From: Lucinisca nassula
Lineage: Eukaryota > Mollusca > Bivalvia > Lucinida > Lucinidae
Assembly (NCBI GenBank): GCA_963580285.1
Contig: OY757014.1
Coordinates: 14,894,725 to 14,958,724, forward strand
Direction of reading: 5' to 3'
Length of the DNA stretch: 64,000 nucleotides
Made by a program: the position numbers and the translations under genes. Positions 22,321 through 33,161 of the stretch are shown here, one piece after another; position 1 is the stretch's first letter; each line of letters opens with the position of its first letter. Under the pieces are notes generated by a model, which did no database searches, was not told where the DNA came from, and saw nothing but the letters and a program-made list of their open reading frames with translations.

Positions 22321-23111
22321 TACAGCAGTCTTATTGCCTATCATCATTGTTACAGACACTTACTGGTGTGTATTGAGATAATTGGTCAGTTTGATCTAGT
22401 GACCAGTCGAGAATGTTGTCGCAAGAGTCTTATATATGAACAAATGAGGGCCGTTTTAAGGGAGGTCAATATACTCTCAGGGGCGGGAACCACCTATTGA
22501 AAAGTGAAAACAAAAATGATTGCTTCACTCATATATGCCAGGACGTAGGCAAACAATGCATCTTGATCATGGTCAACACTGTTTGCTTGAAATACAGGAT
22601 TTAAAAAAAGCAACAGGCCTAGTTTATGTACCCTCTCAAAACTAAAAATAATGATTTAGAATTAGAATCTTTCTTAAACCTTTGGCTCAACTGTTTGCTA
22701 ACAATGTAGGATCTGCGTCGTCTGATCTGGGCCTGTACTGTTTGCTAAGGTACAAAATGAGTTAAGTGGATGATTATATATGGCATATATGGGCTGAATA
22801 GGCGCTCGCTTAGTCAGCATATCAGCACAAAACCGTGGGCAAACATCGGGCCGACATAAATCCTCGTCGTATCCATGTCCCGGTACTCTTTGCTGGCTGG
22901 GATTTGCCCATTTCGGAATCCAAATGGCATCTGTGAGTGCTTTATAGAGGTGGCATTTGACACGCTTGTCTATGTTAGAGGCCTATGCGTAAGGAGAGTT
23001 TCGTTTCTTTAAGAGTAGACCCCAATTATCCCACAGGTTAACAAACAGAAAGCAAAAAAATGGCGGAACTTGTTAGGGCCAAATACGATTTTTTTGTCAT
23101 GAGAAATAAAA
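22321..23111. other. Stretch with decayed MITE cores only
   Basis: CAAACAATGCATCTTGATCA..CACTGTTTGC (about 22549-22594) and GCGTCGTCTGATCTGGGCCT (about 22714) are remnants of the TTAA-MITE palindrome. No gene. Confidence 0.35.
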
Positions 23112-23334
23112 CAGCCTCGATAGCTCAGTGGTTAGCGCGTTCGACTTATGATCGAGGGGTTGTGGTTTCGAATCCGGCCATCAGAGGCGATGTGTGTCCT
23201 TGGAAAGACACTTACCGCCACTGGCCAAGTCCACACAGGTGTAAATGGGTAACAGTGGTGTAAAAGTCATTGCCTCTCTCTCGCGCGCGTGATAGCATCC
23301 GGAATGAGTGTTCGAGGGTGATTCAAATAAGCGC
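23112..23334 (+). mobile_element. SINE family D with tRNA-like head
   Basis: A-box-like TAGCTCAGTGGTTAG and B-box-like GGTTTCGAATCC are correctly spaced. They are followed by GTGTGTCCTTGGAAAGACAC and a unique body to the TTAA of the next element. Body length and dispersed copies (also 1776) argue against a functional tRNA gene. Confidence 0.65.
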
Positions 23335-23880
23335 TTAAAGGTGCATTATTGAGCTACCGGGTCCCAATTTTTTTTCTTGTTTTTATCTTCAATTCATACT
23401 CCTTTGTCATGTGTACACTTTTGGAGCCAAATACAGCTTCAGAACTTTGTGAAAATGGTCGTTTTCATTCGTGTTTACCATTCGCTCTGAACAAGTGTTC
23501 GGAATTTCTGTTCTAAAAATAAATCGGTCACTTTACACATACATGTGGACAGTATCGTCTCTGAGTGTCGTTACTTATGTCATGGTATTCAGCGTCATAT
23601 TTTTTCCGATTCAGGCATGGCCTAAGCAAACAAGGCCAAAAATGAACGTCGCATAACGTCATATATGGGGATTCTATTTTTGTCACGAACTAAAAATAGA
23701 TCTAACTAGTGTTCGAAACCTAGTTAGGGAATCCCTCTCAAACTCGTTCACCTGTCATCATAATTGTTCGCATTTTTGCATAAAATGCATTCATTTGTAT
23801 TGTTTTAAAGAACAATACCGGCTATATGTATTTCATTTTTGGAAGCATTTTCTCCAGATAGCTCAATAATGCACCTTTAA
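23335..23880. mobile_element. 546-bp non-autonomous TIR element flanked by TTAA
   Basis: TTAA at 23335-23338 and 23877-23880 flank inverted termini AGGTGCATTATTGAGCTA and TAGCTCAATAATGCACCT, an 18-bp perfect match. TTAA duplications point to piggyBac-type mobilisation. The interior has no transposase and no relation to the other TTAA MITEs; a 61-codon frame inside has no recognisable motif. Confidence 0.7.
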
Positions 23881-23919
23881 AGCTTTCATTGCAATCGAAC
23901 TAAAATAAATTACATGTAG

Positions 23920-24275
23920 TATAAACTAACCGGCCCGATAGCTCAGTTGGAAGAGCGTTCGCTCCGGGGAACGAAAGGTCACGGGTTCGATCCCGGGCAG
24001 CGACATACCAAAGTCGTTAAGAATGGTACTAGCTGCTCCTCGCTTGGCACTCAGGTTTACGGGGTAGAGCTAGGACTGGTCGACCCAGTGTCAGGATAAT
24101 GTGACTGGGTGTGGTATCATGTAATGTGTCTGAGACATGATACTTCAGTCAGGCAGCACTATAAAAGGAAGCATTGAGCTCCCTGTTGCAACCAGACACC
24201 GTCGTGATATGACTGAAAAATTGTTGAAAGCGACGTTAAACCCGAATTCACACACAAACACACAATATAAACTAA
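23920..24275 (+). mobile_element. SINE family A, full length with 10-bp target duplication
   Basis: TATAAACTAA is present at 23920-23929 and 24266-24275. The head has TAGCTCAGTTGGAAGAG (A box) and GGTTCGATCCC (B box). The body has CTAGCTGCTCCTCGCTTGGC and GTGACTGGGTGTGGTATCA, and the 3' end GCGACGTTAAACCCGAATTC with a CA-rich tail. This is the reference copy for the family in the window. Confidence 0.85.
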
Positions 24276-24397
24276 AACATTGCAGCCAAGAGATCGGAGA
24301 TGATAATTCAAACATCGAAGGTTATGATTAGGTCAAAGCAGCTGGGAAACACTCTAAAACTGCTGAAGTCACAAAATTTTTGGCCCTTTAAAATGAG

Positions 24398-24556
24398 CAA
24401 AATGACATGTCAAGCCCTGTCGCCCAATGACACCAATAGGGTTTATAAGCATGGGCGATCCGACTCGCACCACTTTGCCTGGGCAGGCTTAGATACTCTA
24501 AGCGGTTTACCAGTACTCGTGTGCGGTCAGTTTCAGCTCTGCGTGGAAGCATCAGA
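24398..24556 (-). mobile_element. SINE-like family B, 5' part
   Basis: On the plus strand, TGACATGTCAAGCCCTGTCG, GCGGTTTACCAGTACTCGTG and CAGCTCTGCGTGGAAGCAT. The tail is missing. Confidence 0.65.
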
Positions 24557-24914
24557 GAACTTAGATGGACAGACTTCAACTAAATATTGTTTTCACTACA
24601 TACCAACCAGATGTTTCTAGGAATTGACAGCATCGTTTCCCAGAATATAACAAACTCACTGTACTAGAGTTATTTGACTTGATCAACACGCTTTTGTTGC
24701 TACACTTTACTCATAAACCCAAATGTAGCAACCTGTCCAAATGTTTGGAATCTGTAATTTAAAGCAATAAATGGTATTCGTATAACACAGACCACCAACT
24801 GCATCTAAACAAGCATCACGGGCAATTATCTGCTCTGGCTGTGACGGTGGGACCAAAATGATTCCGGAATAACTGGTACACCATTGTATCTAACCATAAA
24901 ATTTCAAGAACCAT
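24557..24914. other. Unassigned stretch beside the LTR element
   Basis: No gene or repeat recognised up to the target duplication at 24915. Confidence 0.3.
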
Positions 24915-24919
24915 AACAT

Positions 24920-27471
24920 TGTTAGATGTGGGTTTACGGCACCCCGCAAACCCCCATGCTGACAAGACAACCGAGCGTGATCTCTGACAGGTGTACGGGC
25001 AGCTGTGGGGTAAGGCACAAGAAAGATATCAAATGAATGACACGAATTATTTACAGTATCTATATACAACACTACTAACACAAAACATCACAATTAGTTG
25101 CTTCTGTAGCCCACTCACGACGTCCGCCCCGAAGGCAAAACAATGTTCTGTGCTCGGAACGGGTGATGTGAATGCTTACAGAAGCAAACAACAACAACAA
25201 AATAAAAAAAAAGAAACAAAAGACGCGACTGGCCAGTTTATAACTTAGGGTGAACCCCCCTCTCGCGCACTAGTGTGAACTAGTTTGTCGACCTTGTTGT
25301 CGACCACAGGTTGATATGTATCATTTATCGATCGCGCACTGGTGTGAACTTGAAGTCCCGGTAACTTCTTCGTTTGATTCGCCTGAATCGCCTGCAGGTT
25401 ATGACCTGTTTAGAATGGTCTCAGGTTGACCTGTTTATATTTGCTACGACGTCTGTTATTGGGTTTGTCCGTCCTTGCTGGGCTCTAACCGACAGCGTCG
25501 CACCAGTACCTACTGCTATCTTGCAGGGAGCAGCAGGTCACCACACATTGTTGTGCCTGCAAATTACGATAACTGGACTAAGATACAGTTCACAAAACAT
25601 ACATGGTATATCATGACTCCCCTCCCGGAGAAGTAAGAATATGTTCATGCATATACCGTTATTGCGCATGCGCCGAACAGACACACAGGCTTATTAGTGC
25701 ATGCGACAAATAACCGTACAGCAGAACTCAACTTGACTGTGCATCAAATTATCAGCACCAAGCGCTTGACACAATAATGCTCAAAGTTTATTTTTCCTTA
25801 CTGAGCACTACAGAAATCAATTAATGCTCACTACTACTGAGCATAATACTCATCAAATTCGTGCTAACTACATTAGCACAAGTAAGAGGCATAATGAACA
25901 GACCACGACTTTGCGCTACCTGGTCAGTCGCCAATTACAGGAAACATAACAAACTCTATTTCATATTCTTCTCCGCGACACGGCTCACAAATATAGATAA
26001 TTCACAAATTCATTACATTAACAACAGCTAGAAACTACAAACAGAAAGATTTTCATCTATTCTCCACAACATTTGTTAGTGTCTCATAAGGGCCAACACT
26101 GTTTGCCGTAAATTCTCTCTGTATTTGGTAGGCACCACGTCATAACCGTCCTCGTGACGCAGATGACGCAGCTGACGTCATCCACGCCGCTCAGGCCGTT
26201 ACGACGTGTGGCGACCAAATACTCCCACTTATCATCATCATGTTCTTTATATGTACATACATGCACAAACTGAGTTATCAGACAAAAACGGCATCATTAC
26301 AAAATGAACTCATAATTCTTCTTGAACAAAATTATTTCTACTCAACATGAACGCGCTTGTAAAATCAAATTCATCATGGTTCATCATCCCGGATAACCCG
26401 ACAGGCTCTTGTAAGAGTTTGTCCTGATGATGAAGATATGGTTAAACCTGTCTTAAGTTTACGTCCCCTCTACACCTAATATCATAAAGAGACGGGACCA
26501 CGGTTTTCTAACCACAGCTAGTCAAAAGTCATGGATCAAACAAGTGACCCGGCGTTTATTAATTATATTCTACAAAAGGGGTCTAAAAGCCTAAATGAAT
26601 CTGGAATGAGCGGGTGTCCAAACTTTACGTCTCACCAACATCTAGGGTCAGAATGAGACAGGACCTCGCTTAAAAAGACTCATTCTACTTCTGGAGAAGC
26701 ATGTGATCGATCCTACGACCTCTAGCTGGCAAAGCTAGTAGCCTAATCACTACACCACAGAGGCTTCAAAAGTGAATTCAGAATAGGCTTCAGAAAATTG
26801 GGTTATACTTGAAGTAAACCCCTCCAAAACCTACAAGCATGTTCATACAAAAATAATACTAAACATAGATTTCACATACCTTTCAATATACTTTCACTGT
26901 CCCGTCACCATGTTGTGTGAATTCGTTACAACTTGACCTGCTGCTGAATAGTGTTCGCTTTTCAAGGTTTTTATATCTATGAATACTACCGGAAAATCAT
27001 GCATACTCATATTAGCTCGCTAAAATCGTGGCGAGGTGAAGATACCGTCCACAATTAAAGCCAGATAGCAAAAATCGAGTAGATGAATTTGCGTTCAAAT
27101 AGTATATTTTCCATAGGAAATAAATGATGAAACGACCCTATAAATTAATGACATGACTCCTGTCAAAACGAACACCCACACAACACGTGACGGGAATGAA
27201 AATCATATATGGCACAATTTGGCGGTTGGCGATTTTTAGGCAAATTTTATAGAACTCAGCCTTATAGCGGCCCCGGTATTGTAAAAACAGATCTCCACAA
27301 ACCACTCATGCATACATCGTATGATATGTGCATGACTTGTGCATGGAGCAGCACATTTTGCCAACCATATTTCACCTAAAATATTTCACTCGCACTGCCT
27401 TACCATATACCTACTAAAATAATTTAGATGTGCATAAGCACCAGAGAGGTTTCCTATTCCATTCCGTAACA
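24920..27471 (-). repeat. 3' LTR (2552 bp) of the Gmr1-like element
   Basis: On the plus strand it runs TGTTAGATGTGGG to CCATTCCGTAACA and repeats 33164-35932 nearly throughout. It lacks the 171-bp hammerhead insertion and the ~37-bp internal duplication of the other LTR, which together account for the length difference. A tRNA-like segment is at 26697-26768. The 80-codon plus-strand frame at 25374 is kept in both LTRs only because they are copies; it is antisense to the element. Confidence 0.9.
26697..26768 (-). other. tRNA-like segment inside the 3' LTR
   Basis: Minus strand: GAAGCCTCTGTGGTGTAGTG (A-box-like), an anticodon-like arm CTAGCTTTGCCAGCTAG with a 7-nt loop, then a weak B-box-like AGGATCGATCAC. 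The same segment is in the other LTR at 34982. It is probably a relic SINE head captured before the LTRs diverged. Confidence 0.4.
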
Positions 27472-27488
27472 AAGGTTTCCCCTTTTGG
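27472..27488 (-). promoter_or_regulatory. Polypurine tract for plus-strand DNA priming
   Basis: Minus strand reads CCAAAAGGGGAAACCTT directly before the 3' LTR, the position and composition expected of a polypurine tract. Confidence 0.75.
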
Positions 27489-27588
27489 AGAAAAAACAAT
27501 CAGAAATGTTTTTTCTTTGTGTACAGAGATGGAATAGGATGAAGCCTATCTAGACAAAGACAGCTATTTACACAACAATCGTGCGAAA

Positions 27589-29123
27589 TTACCTGCTAAG
27601 GTAGTCTGCCCCCAAATTTTCTTGGCCCCGAATTGCAATAATCCGAAATCTATACGGCTGTAGTTTCATTGCCCAACGCATAATTCGAGGATTGAGAACT
27701 CTTGCTGTTTGCACATAAGACAAGGGCTTGTGGCCTGTCTCAAGCAAGACTTCTACTCCGTAAAGATACTTGCAAAATTTCTCAACACCCCAGATAATAG
27801 CCAAACATTCCTTCTCTATCACAGAATAGTTTCTTTCACGAGGCAAATGTTTCTTGCTGGCATTAGCAATGGGAAGTCGTCCTTCCCCTTCAAATTCTTG
27901 GAGCAAAACGGCTCCTATACCAACATCAGAAGCGTCCGTCCGGAGTATGAACGGATTCCCATCATGAAAGATAGGAAGACGAAGAATAGGACTAGACGTG
28001 AGTCTATTCTTCAGGTTCTGGAAAGCGTTTTCATGATGGTCCTGCCAGTCTGTTATCTTTTTTGGTCTACTTTTCTTAGTTAAATCTGTCAAAGGGGAAG
28101 CTATAGATGAGAAATTTGGAATGAAACGGCGGTAGAAACAAGCCAACACAAGAAATGACTTTATTTGTCTCTTAGTGGAAGGTCGAGGAGCATCCTTTAT
28201 AGCTTGTATCTTGTCTTCTTGCGGTCTAACTGACTGAGCAGCTACACTGTGACCAAGACATTCGATACTGCTATATCCAATCATACACTTGGAAGGTTTT
28301 GCCGTCAACTTGGCTGTCCTAAGTCTATCCAAAACTTCACGTAATGACGTCAAGTGGTCTTTCCAAGTTTCGGTAAAGATCCACATATCATCAACGAAGC
28401 TATCAACGTTAGAAAGTTCGGACAGATTCATTCTCATCAATCTGCAAAATGTTGCTCCTGAGTTTACCAAACCGAAGGGCATAGTTTTGAATTGAAACAA
28501 GCCTTTGGGGGTTTCGAACGCAGTTAGGGGTTTTGCCTTGGACGTCATTTTTACCTGCCAATAACCTTTTGACAAATCTAATTTGCTAAAGTATTTGTGC
28601 CCCGACATTCTATTTATAACCTGCTCCATATTAGGCATTGGTTCTGCATCGAACTCCGTTACTTTATTAAGTTTACGGAAGTCAATGCAGAACCGCATCG
28701 AACAATCTTTTTAGGGACAAGTACTACATGGGATGAGTATGGAGATATTGATGGCTCATTAACTCCTAAATCTAACATATCTTGAATTTCTTTTTCCATA
28801 ACATCCCGTGCTTTATATGGTATGGCATAACCTTTTGACCTCACTGGTTCCGACGTCAGCAACTTTATGTCGTGTTCTGTTTGGTCAGTTCGTCCTGGTA
28901 CACTCGACAGTACGTCTGGGTATTCTTTTATCATCGTCTCTATTTCTTTACGCTGATCCTGCGTTAACATTTCTGAAATATTGACGTCCTTAAACGTCTC
29001 TGGTTGCTTTGCAGTAGGAAAAGCGCAATCTTCCAATGAGAATTCGTCAACGTCATCATTTTCAGTTGACGGAATGGACTCTACAGAAAGCAAGCAATGT
29101 GACGTCACATTTTGACGTTCCAC
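27589..29123 (-). pseudogene. Pol: reverse transcriptase and RNase H of the Gmr1-like element
   Basis: The N-terminal part (29123-28659) has DLGVNEPSISPYSSHVVLVP and then shifts frame at VPKK. The following frame (28698-27589) gives RFCIDFRKLNKVT, FSKLDLSKGYWQV (motif A Asp), KTMPFGLVNSGATF (motif B) and SFVDDMWIF (catalytic DD). RNase H follows with FILRTDASDVGIGAVL, the IEKECLAI Glu and the end GADYLSR. The RNase H motif normally reading ETDHKPL is ETGHKPL, so an active-site Asp is lost. RT copies the element RNA into DNA; here the frameshift and the Asp change make it inactive. It follows integrase in the same transcription direction, the reverse of ordinary Ty3/gypsy order. Confidence 0.9.
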
Positions 29124-29126
29124 ATA

Positions 29127-30220
29127 TTACTTCAGTATGTTAGCGTGATATGTGTTAACATTTCCATTGACGTCTATCTTATAATCCATTCTGTTTACTA
29201 CCTCAACTACTTCATAAGGACCTTTCCATTGAAGCAATAATTTATTACTGTCTGTCGGTAGTAACAAAAGCACTTTATCGCCGACGTCAAATTTACGCGA
29301 CCTCGCGCCTTTATCATAATAAGCTTTTTGCTTAATCTGAATCTTCTTTAAATTATCACGCGCTAATTTGCATGTCTGCTCTAACCGTTTCCTTAGCTCA
29401 ATAACGTACTGATACGTCGAAAGAACTTGCTCATCGCGTACCTCGTCAGCCCATAATTCTTTTAATATTGCCATTGGACCTCTGACGTTACGTCCATATA
29501 ACAACTCAAAAGGGGAGTATCCTAAAGACTCTTGTGGGACTTCCCTAACCGCAAATAATAAAGCTGGAAGATATTTATCCCAATCTTTTGGACGTTCAGC
29601 ACACATGCGACGTAACATCTGCTTTAACGTAGCGTGGAAAAGCTCAATCAAGCCATTGCAAATTGGGTGTCTCGGACTACACGTTAACTGTTGAAGAGAA
29701 AGAAGTTCATTATCTCAGCAGTAAACTGTGATCCACAATCAGTCAACATTTCATCAGGAATGCCAACCCTACTAAACATTTCAATAAGCGCTTCCGCGAC
29801 ACGTCCCGTCTCAATACTCGGTAAAGCTATCGCCTCTGGATACCTTGTCGCATAATCTATCATGGTTAAAATATACCGGGATTTCCTATCAGATCGAGGC
29901 TCAATTGGACCAACCATGTCCACTGCCACCCTCTTAAATGGCGTATCAATCAATGGCATTTTTCCTAGAGGTACTTTAGTGACCCGACCTTTCTGAATGG
30001 TTCTCTGACAAATATCACAAGGTTTACAAACTCTAGCGACATCACCGCAAATACCGGGCCAGTAAAACTCAGTTACAACTCTATCCAATGTCTTCCTAAT
30101 ACCCATATGTCCAGACATAAGCGTTTTATGAGCCAGTTTCAACACCTTTTCTCGGAAACTTTGTGAGACCACAAGTTGGAAAGAGACTTTGTTACCCTTG
30201 GTGAACTCCCTATATGCCAA
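29127..30220 (-). pseudogene. Pol: integrase of the Gmr1-like element
   Basis: It starts just after the hammerhead-unit insertion. A zinc-binding HHCC region includes KLAHKTLMSGHMGIRKTLDR and CKPCDICQR. The catalytic core has VAVDMVGPI (first Asp) and DEMLTDCGSQFT (second Asp). It then loses frame near 29690 and resumes at IELFHATLKQMLRRM, which holds the third acidic residue. A C-terminal domain with FDVGDKVLLLLP and WKGPYEVVEVVNRMDYKI follows, ending at NILK with a stop that separates it from the RT segment. Integrase would join the element to host DNA; this copy cannot be made whole. An Arg usual after LTD is Cys here. Confidence 0.9.
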
Positions 30221-30230
30221 TAAAAATCAA

Positions 30231-30393
30231 AAATGAGTTCCTTTAAGAGCAATGAAAACATTCATAAGAAAGAAGATGGGTCATACTACGTAGTTTCGGC
30301 TAAAAAAGCCTCATCAGTGACCCTGTAATGATCCGGCAAAGAAAGCCAGAGGAAACATACTGCAATTTTGCGAATTTCGAATAGGCAGTCGAT
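30231..30393 (-). mobile_element. Retrozyme-like unit (~163 bp) inserted in pol
   Basis: The reverse complement of this segment matches 35085-35246 closely from end to end. It carries a complete hammerhead ribozyme motif (30278-30323). It interrupts the protease-integrase junction: coding similarity stops near 30469 and resumes at 30220. The exact right border is unclear because 30394-30468 is also foreign to pol. Animal retrozymes are small non-autonomous retroelements with type I hammerheads; this assignment rests on the ribozyme and unit size. Confidence 0.65.
30278..30323 (-). ncRNA. Hammerhead ribozyme motif, type I, copy in pol
   Basis: Minus strand: GGGTCA (stem I), CTGATGA, a 4-bp stem II GGCT/AGCC with a T5 loop, GAAA, a short palindromic stem III ACTACGTAGT, cleavage-site A, then TGACCC closing stem I. 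All invariant core positions are present. The very short stem III is as reported for animal type I motifs, which often act as dimers. Confidence 0.8.
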
Positions 30394-30468
30394 TCAAAGA
30401 CTGATATAAATCAAAATGGGGTCCAAATAATTACAAACCTGTCTAAAATATGAGTCTAAACCAATAAT

Positions 30469-31360
30469 TTAATTCCGATTTCTCAGAATATTCACGCTGA
30501 TCTCAATAAACCTAGTTTCACCTCGGTTTAAACCACGACTCACAGTCTTGTTCCCAGATACAACCCTTTTCCTGATGTTCTCCAATGTTGGATCATCAAC
30601 CTGAGCTTGCTTGAAAGCCTCCTTGTCATCGTTAATGATCTGATCGGGAACCTTAAGTTTTCTGTAAGGCTTCTTATCCTGCCTAGTTTGAGATCTAGTT
30701 ACAGCCGATGCTGAGAAATGAGACATATCGGGAAGTTTTGATCCATCAATGTTACCGATAACCAAATCGTACAACGTATCATCCATACACAAAGCTTCAG
30801 TTTTCCCAGTGAAAAAAGGACAATCAATGTCAATCATTGCCAAAGGATACCTTTGTGTGGGTTCATCAATCAACGTAACATTTGATTCCTTACGACACAG
30901 CCTGTACACCCAGTATCTCTTAATACAGCCACCTTTTTATTATTAACCAATCCTTGTGCCGTCGGTAACCTTGCCTTTAAGAAGTGACAGACACCTTCCC
31001 TAGTTTCCTTACTACACTCCTCCCTACCCGAAACCAAAGGATCACCAACCTTATCTTCAAAAATACTTCCAATCTCATCACCTTTCCTAGTTACTTCCGT
31101 TTGACAAAAACTAACTTGGTGTGCTGCGCAACGTGGTGTGCCATTATTCTTACCGCGTCCGCGAAAAGACCCTCTAAAATTACCACGACCACGTGTATAA
31201 CCACGACCTACATTCTGCGTATTCTCATTTTTAACCTGAGAACCTTGAGTCTCTACGCGCGTGTTAAAATTTTCCTTAACACCGCTGTCCCCACCTCCAG
31301 TTGCTCCTACCTCTGCGCTATATAATTGTTTTCTGTCGGGGTTCTTAAAACTTTTAATTG
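30469..31360 (-). pseudogene. Gag tail and retropepsin of the Gmr1-like element
   Basis: The minus strand gives a zinc-knuckle-like CGKGHLTIKSFKNPD, an RGG-rich stretch RGYTRGRGNFRGSFRGRG likely to bind nucleic acid, and the aspartic protease motif KKVAVLRDTGCTG with active-site DTG. These are followed by LYDLVIGNIDG and a linker with SASAVTRSQTRQDKK. The linker-then-integrase arrangement is typical of Gmr1-like pol. The frame ends shortly after GETRFIEISVNILRNRN, where the hammerhead-unit insertion begins. Confidence 0.75.
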
Positions 31361-32442
31361 TTAAATGCCCCTTACCGCATATGCTTCACTTGATATCCGA
31401 GCTACCACTCGGTTTGTTAGAGTCAACTTTGTCCTGTTTACCCTGCGCTGCGCCTCTATTATCGCGTTGCACCTTATTAATTGAACTATATACGCCCCAG
31501 CGCGCTTCTGCAAACAAATCGCCTCCCTAGCCATTTCATCTAAATTACCAAACTGTTTTGGCTTCAGATGTACATACAGTTCTCTATTACATGACTCCAG
31601 GAACTGATCCCTTGCCATGAAATCACAGACAACCGGAAAAGATTTTTCTATCTTGCCATATTAAGCCATTTTTCTAAATAACTTCTCAATCTACTACTGA
31701 ACTGTATGAACGTTTCTGATTTCTCGGGCCTACTATAACGAAACTGCTTCCTAAATCTGCGCTCTGCCATGTCAAAATTCTTTAATAGAGTATCCTTTAA
31801 CTAATCATAATCCGTCGCATCCTCATTTGACAACCGGTCATATACATCAAGTGCGCGCCCTTTGAGCAATTCACTTAAATACGCGGCCCAAACACTCTTA
31901 TCCCATTTATTAGCCGTATCATATTTCTCAAACCTAGATAAATAACTATCCATTTTATCTTTACCCTCTTCAAAATAAGGTAACTTAGGATCCCGGGCTT
32001 GAGCCACCTTCTCAGCTTTTTGCTTTTCAACTTCTAGCTCGAGCTTCGCTCTCTGCATTTCTAATTGATTCCTTAGTTCTTGGTGCTGTAGCTCAAACCC
32101 CTGTTTTATTTGTTCTAAATGGGCCTCACTAATCTCTTTTGCCTCCCTTTCACTCTGAATGCGTGCCATTTCCAGTTCCTTATTAACATTCAACATAGCT
32201 AGTTCATGTTCCCTTTCCTTCTCCCTTTCTTCTAACTTAGCTAGTTCATGTACCCTTTCCTTTTCCTCCCTTTCCTTTTCCTTTTCCTCAGACCTTAACC
32301 TTTCTAAACCCCTTTGCTCTTGCCTTTCTGCCCGCTCAATATCTTGCTGCTCCTTAACAAAACCTTGTAACTCCTTCCCCTCATAACCTAACTCCTTTCC
32401 CATTTGCATTAAACGCTCCATTATTGATAACGTAAATCTCAC
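31361..32442 (-). pseudogene. Gag of the Gmr1-like element, with in-frame stop
   Basis: The N-terminal ~150 residues are a charged coiled coil (repeats of REEKERVHELAKLEE type). Then come the capsid-like segments YLSRFEKYDTANKWDKSVWA and YLSELLKGRALDVYDRLS. The frame stops at ATDYD near 31801, and homology continues in frame with LKDTLLKNFDMAERRFRK and SETFIQFSSRLRSYLEKW. The last part (31618-31361) has MARDQFLESCNRELYVHLKP. Gag would package element RNA. At least one further frame disruption lies near 31640. Confidence 0.8.
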
Positions 32443-33142
32443 GTTACTATCAAAACCACTATAAACTGATCAGTTATGATCAGTGATGATTGAATGGGCT
32501 TAACTAAAACGTTAAGATATGTGTTATACGCGTTAATCTAACTAAAACGTTAGTTATTAAAGCACACGCGATTTGAAATGGCAAATACTTCCAGTAAAGT
32601 ATGACGTTGCGTACTGATAGTCTAATATGACGTCATAAACTGACGACGTTTACAGTAAAAAGCTACAATCCGAAGTTTCATCACATTACAAAACTCCGAT
32701 CATAACAAGTCACCATTAATGTTTCTATTACGTCATACCTAACCTCAAGCCACAGCGTAAATATTAACGTTACCTTTATGTCAACGTCAGTAAATTGTTA
32801 ACGTCACTGTATACGTCAGAACCATGTGTGAGTAAGATCAATTAGTAACTCCAGTTTAACTAAGTAGAATGTCAGGTAACACAATTAAGTGGGGTCTACT
32901 AAAATTTTTCGTTACCAAGAAAAAGTGGGGTTTGCCTTGCCTTCCTGCTCAGAAATTATAAACTTGTCAGTATCCATTTAGTTGAATACATGGGTTTCGC
33001 ACTTCATCAACGCGGGAAGGAAGATTCAAGTTAATTTCCAAATGTGGCTGTCAATGCATTTTTTTTTTTATTTATTTTTTTAATTTTATGTTTCAGAGCA
33101 TCAATGTGCTGTTCCACAGCCGGGAACACCCGCCAGAGATCA

Positions 33143-33161
33143 AATCCCACTTCTGACACCA
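33143..33161 (-). promoter_or_regulatory. Primer binding site, tRNA-Leu type
   Basis: Minus strand TGGTGTCAGAAGTGGGATT lies 2 nt after the 5' LTR. It is complementary to the 3' end of a tRNA ending AATCCCACTTCTGACACCA, which matches a known animal tRNA-Leu(CAG) 3' end. Confidence 0.8.

Noticed and set aside
21965..22321. 118-codon Asp/Glu-rich open frame on the minus strand
   Set aside because: It is the translation of (CAT)n and CTTCCTC-rich microsatellites; no domain or splice context.
23930..24005. Possible functional tRNA gene
   Set aside because: The tRNA-like head is joined to a SINE body with a tail and a target duplication, and is repeated at 42881 and 1386.
25374..25616. 80-codon frame conserved at 33662-33904
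   Set aside because: Conserved only because the two LTRs are copies; it is antisense to the element and lacks motifs.
27709..28083. 124-codon plus-strand ORF
   Set aside because: It is the antisense shadow of the RNase H region of the LTR retrotransposon.
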